A DNA stretch of 64,000 bases from Pedobacter cryoconitis (GTDB taxonomy: Bacteria > Bacteroidota > Bacteroidia > Sphingobacteriales > Sphingobacteriaceae), in the NCBI RefSeq assembly GCF_001590605.1, contig NZ_CP014504.1, positions 372,001 through 436,000 on the forward strand. Reading direction: 5' to 3'. Numbering within the stretch: the first letter of the stretch is position 1; each line of letters starts with the position of its first letter. The position numbers and the translations under genes are program-made. Positions 62,803 to 64,000 of the stretch are shown piece by piece. The notes beneath the pieces were generated by a model. That model was not told where the DNA came from, did not search any database, and saw nothing but the letters and a program-made list of their open reading frames with translations.

Positions 62803-63978
62803 TTAGATTTTTTCAATAACCAATGCACTTGCGCCACCACCACCATTACAAATTCCGGCAACGCCTATTTTACCATTGTTCTGATTCAATACAGAAAGCA
62901 GGGTCACTACGATACGCGCACCTGAAGCACCCAGTGGATGTCCCATCGCAACTGCACCACCATTTACATTAACCTGAGAATCAATTAAACCCATTTCCTG
63001 GTTATTGGCTAAAGAAACTACAGAAAAAGCCTCGTTGATTTCAAAGAAATCTACATCAGTAATACTTTTTCCGGCTCTTTGCAGCGCTAGTGGAATAGCT
63101 TTTGACGGAGCAGTCGTGAACCATTCAGGTGCCTGCTGTGCATCAGCATAACTTAAAATACGGGCCATTGGTTTTAAACCAAGTTCTTTTGCTTTATCTG
63201 CACTCATTAAAACTAATGCTGCTGCACCGTCGTTCAATGCAGATGCATTTGCTGCAGTAATTGTTCCGTCTTTTTTAAATACTGGTTTTAAACCTGGTAA
63301 TTTATCAAAGTTAACGGAGTAAATATCTTCATCCTTATCGACAACTGTTGTATTTCCTTTACGATCCACTACTTCAACAGGAATAATTTCCGCATTGAAT
63401 TTACCATCATTGATAGAAGCCTGCGCTCTTTTATAAGAACTCACTGCATAATTATCTTGTGCCTCACGGCTAATATTATATGTTGATGCACATAATTCAG
63501 CAGCAGAACCCATATGATAGTCGTTATAAACATCCCATAAACCATCCTTAACCAGACCGTCAGTTAATTGCCCATGTCCCAATCTATAACCTGTTCTGGC
63601 TTTATCAAGATAATAAGGAACATTACTCATACTTTCCATTCCACCAGCAACAACAATATCATTTTGTCCTAAAGCAATGCTTTGCGCTGCAAGCATGATT
63701 GCTTTAGTGCCAGAAGCACATACTTTATTTATTGTGGTAGCCGGGACATCAGGTAAACCCGCAAATTTAGCCGCCTGAGTAGCAGGTGCCTGACCTACAT
63801 TTGCAGATAAAACATTGCCCATGTATACTTCCTGTACATCTTCAGGTTTAATTCCAGCTTTTTCAACAGCAGCTTTAATGGCAAAACCTCCCAATTGGGT
63901 GGCTGTAAAACCTGACAGCGAACCGCCGAAACTTCCAATTGGTGTCCTTAGTGCTGATACGATAACTACTTCTCTCAT
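62803..63978 (-). CDS. Acetyl-CoA acetyltransferase (thiolase)
   Basis: A 391-residue thiolase. Active-site Cys87 is in NKVCASGTKAIMLA; the second catalytic residues are in GHPLGASGARIV and CNGGGGASALV. It condenses or cleaves acetoacetyl-CoA. It may feed or take from the acetoacetate/CoA-transferase pathway encoded by scoAB (44-45 kb). Its start, ATG 63978, lies 22 bp from the window edge. Confidence 0.95.
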   Translation of the reverse strand: MREVVIVSALRTPIGSFGGSLSGFTATQLGGFAIKAAVEKAGIKPEDVQEVYMGNVLSANVGQAPATQAAKFAGLPDVPATTINKVCASGTKAIMLAAQSIALGQNDIVVAGGMESMSNVPYYLDKARTGYRLGHGQLTDGLVKDGLWDVYNDYHMGSAAELCASTYNISREAQDNYAVSSYKRAQASINDGKFNAEIIPVEVVDRKGNTTVVDKDEDIYSVNFDKLPGLKPVFKKDGTITAANASALNDGAAALVLMSADKAKELGLKPMARILSYADAQQAPEWFTTAPSKAIPLALQRAGKSITDVDFFEINEAFSVVSLANNQEMGLIDSQVNVNGGAVAMGHPLGASGARIVVTLLSVLNQNNGKIGVAGICNGGGGASALVIEKI

Positions 63979-64000
63979 TTGTCTCTATTAAATTTGGTTG

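Overview
The window looks like a piece of chromosome from a member of the Bacteroidota, most likely the Sphingobacteriaceae (Pedobacter-like). The reasons are the low G+C content, Bacteroidota-type promoters (TAnnTTTG -7 boxes), TonB-dependent receptors with N-terminal carboxypeptidase-regulatory-like domains, a type III glutamine synthetase, a Bacteroidota-type PurM, DUF4374 and DUF4296 lipoproteins, and A-rich ribosome-binding regions. The genus is inferred; no marker gene here fixes it. No insertion sequence, prophage or CRISPR array was seen. Most of the window is core genome with a few accessory islands.

Layout. 1-4.1 kb: start of lpdA, then a large Oar-like TonB-dependent receptor. 4.1-10.5 kb: a TetR repressor with a tripartite RND efflux pump (TolC-type channel, lipoprotein adaptor, permease). 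10.6-11.6 kb: an isolated PD-(D/E)XK (Rpn-type) nuclease gene between two strong terminators. 11.6-18.1 kb: a TonB receptor / DUF4374 lipoprotein / PepSY membrane protein / DUF4198 operon with a divergent AraC regulator. Its first three genes resemble the XusABC xenosiderophore system of Bacteroides. 18.2-25.2 kb: purM and glnN on the minus strand, a plus-strand run (VOC protein, trmN6-type methylase, YfcE-type phosphoesterase, fbp), and rnhA. 25.4-30 kb: tRNA-His, ubiX, mtaB, lgt and an inositol-phosphatase gene. 30-32.4 kb: an Nfu-type Fe-S protein, purB and a tiny Thr/Val/Asp-rich lipoprotein.

32.5-34.2 kb: an ECF sigma factor followed 7 bp later by a single-pass membrane protein with a trypsin-like domain. 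A 9-bp perfect inverted repeat lies between the sigma gene and the divergent lipoprotein gene. I consider this the best candidate for an undescribed envelope-signalling system. 34.2-39.9 kb: DUF72, 1-Cys peroxiredoxin, cold-shock protein, and a minus-strand operon of YggS, GNAT, lysC and a THUMP-like methylase. 39.9-48.3 kb: DUF4296 lipoprotein, mutS2, a sugar-dehydrogenase-like lipoprotein, scoAB, udk, a LysM protein and dps. 48.4-57 kb: a UbiD-family decarboxylase (partner of UbiX), a FadL-like porin, a Gly/Tyr-rich lipoprotein, proS, a transsulfuration enzyme, a TIGR02757 protein and a YdeI-like protein. 57-57.24 kb: a 24-bp tandem repeat that is open in one frame, then a 30-bp-stem hairpin. 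57.2-64 kb: a DPM1-like glycosyltransferase, two POT peptide transporters, a secreted unknown and a thiolase.

Working together: the RND operon is probably autoregulated by its TetR protein, with a palindrome at the regulator's start codon. The Xus-like operon and its AraC regulator would form a complete ferric-siderophore import pathway. scoAB with the thiolase supports acetoacetate/ketone or fatty-acid CoA metabolism. UbiX supplies prenyl-FMN to the UbiD enzyme encoded 22 kb away. Several genes appear to start at TTG or GTG (suhB-like, THUMP-like, TIGR02757, DPM1-like, ECF sigma).
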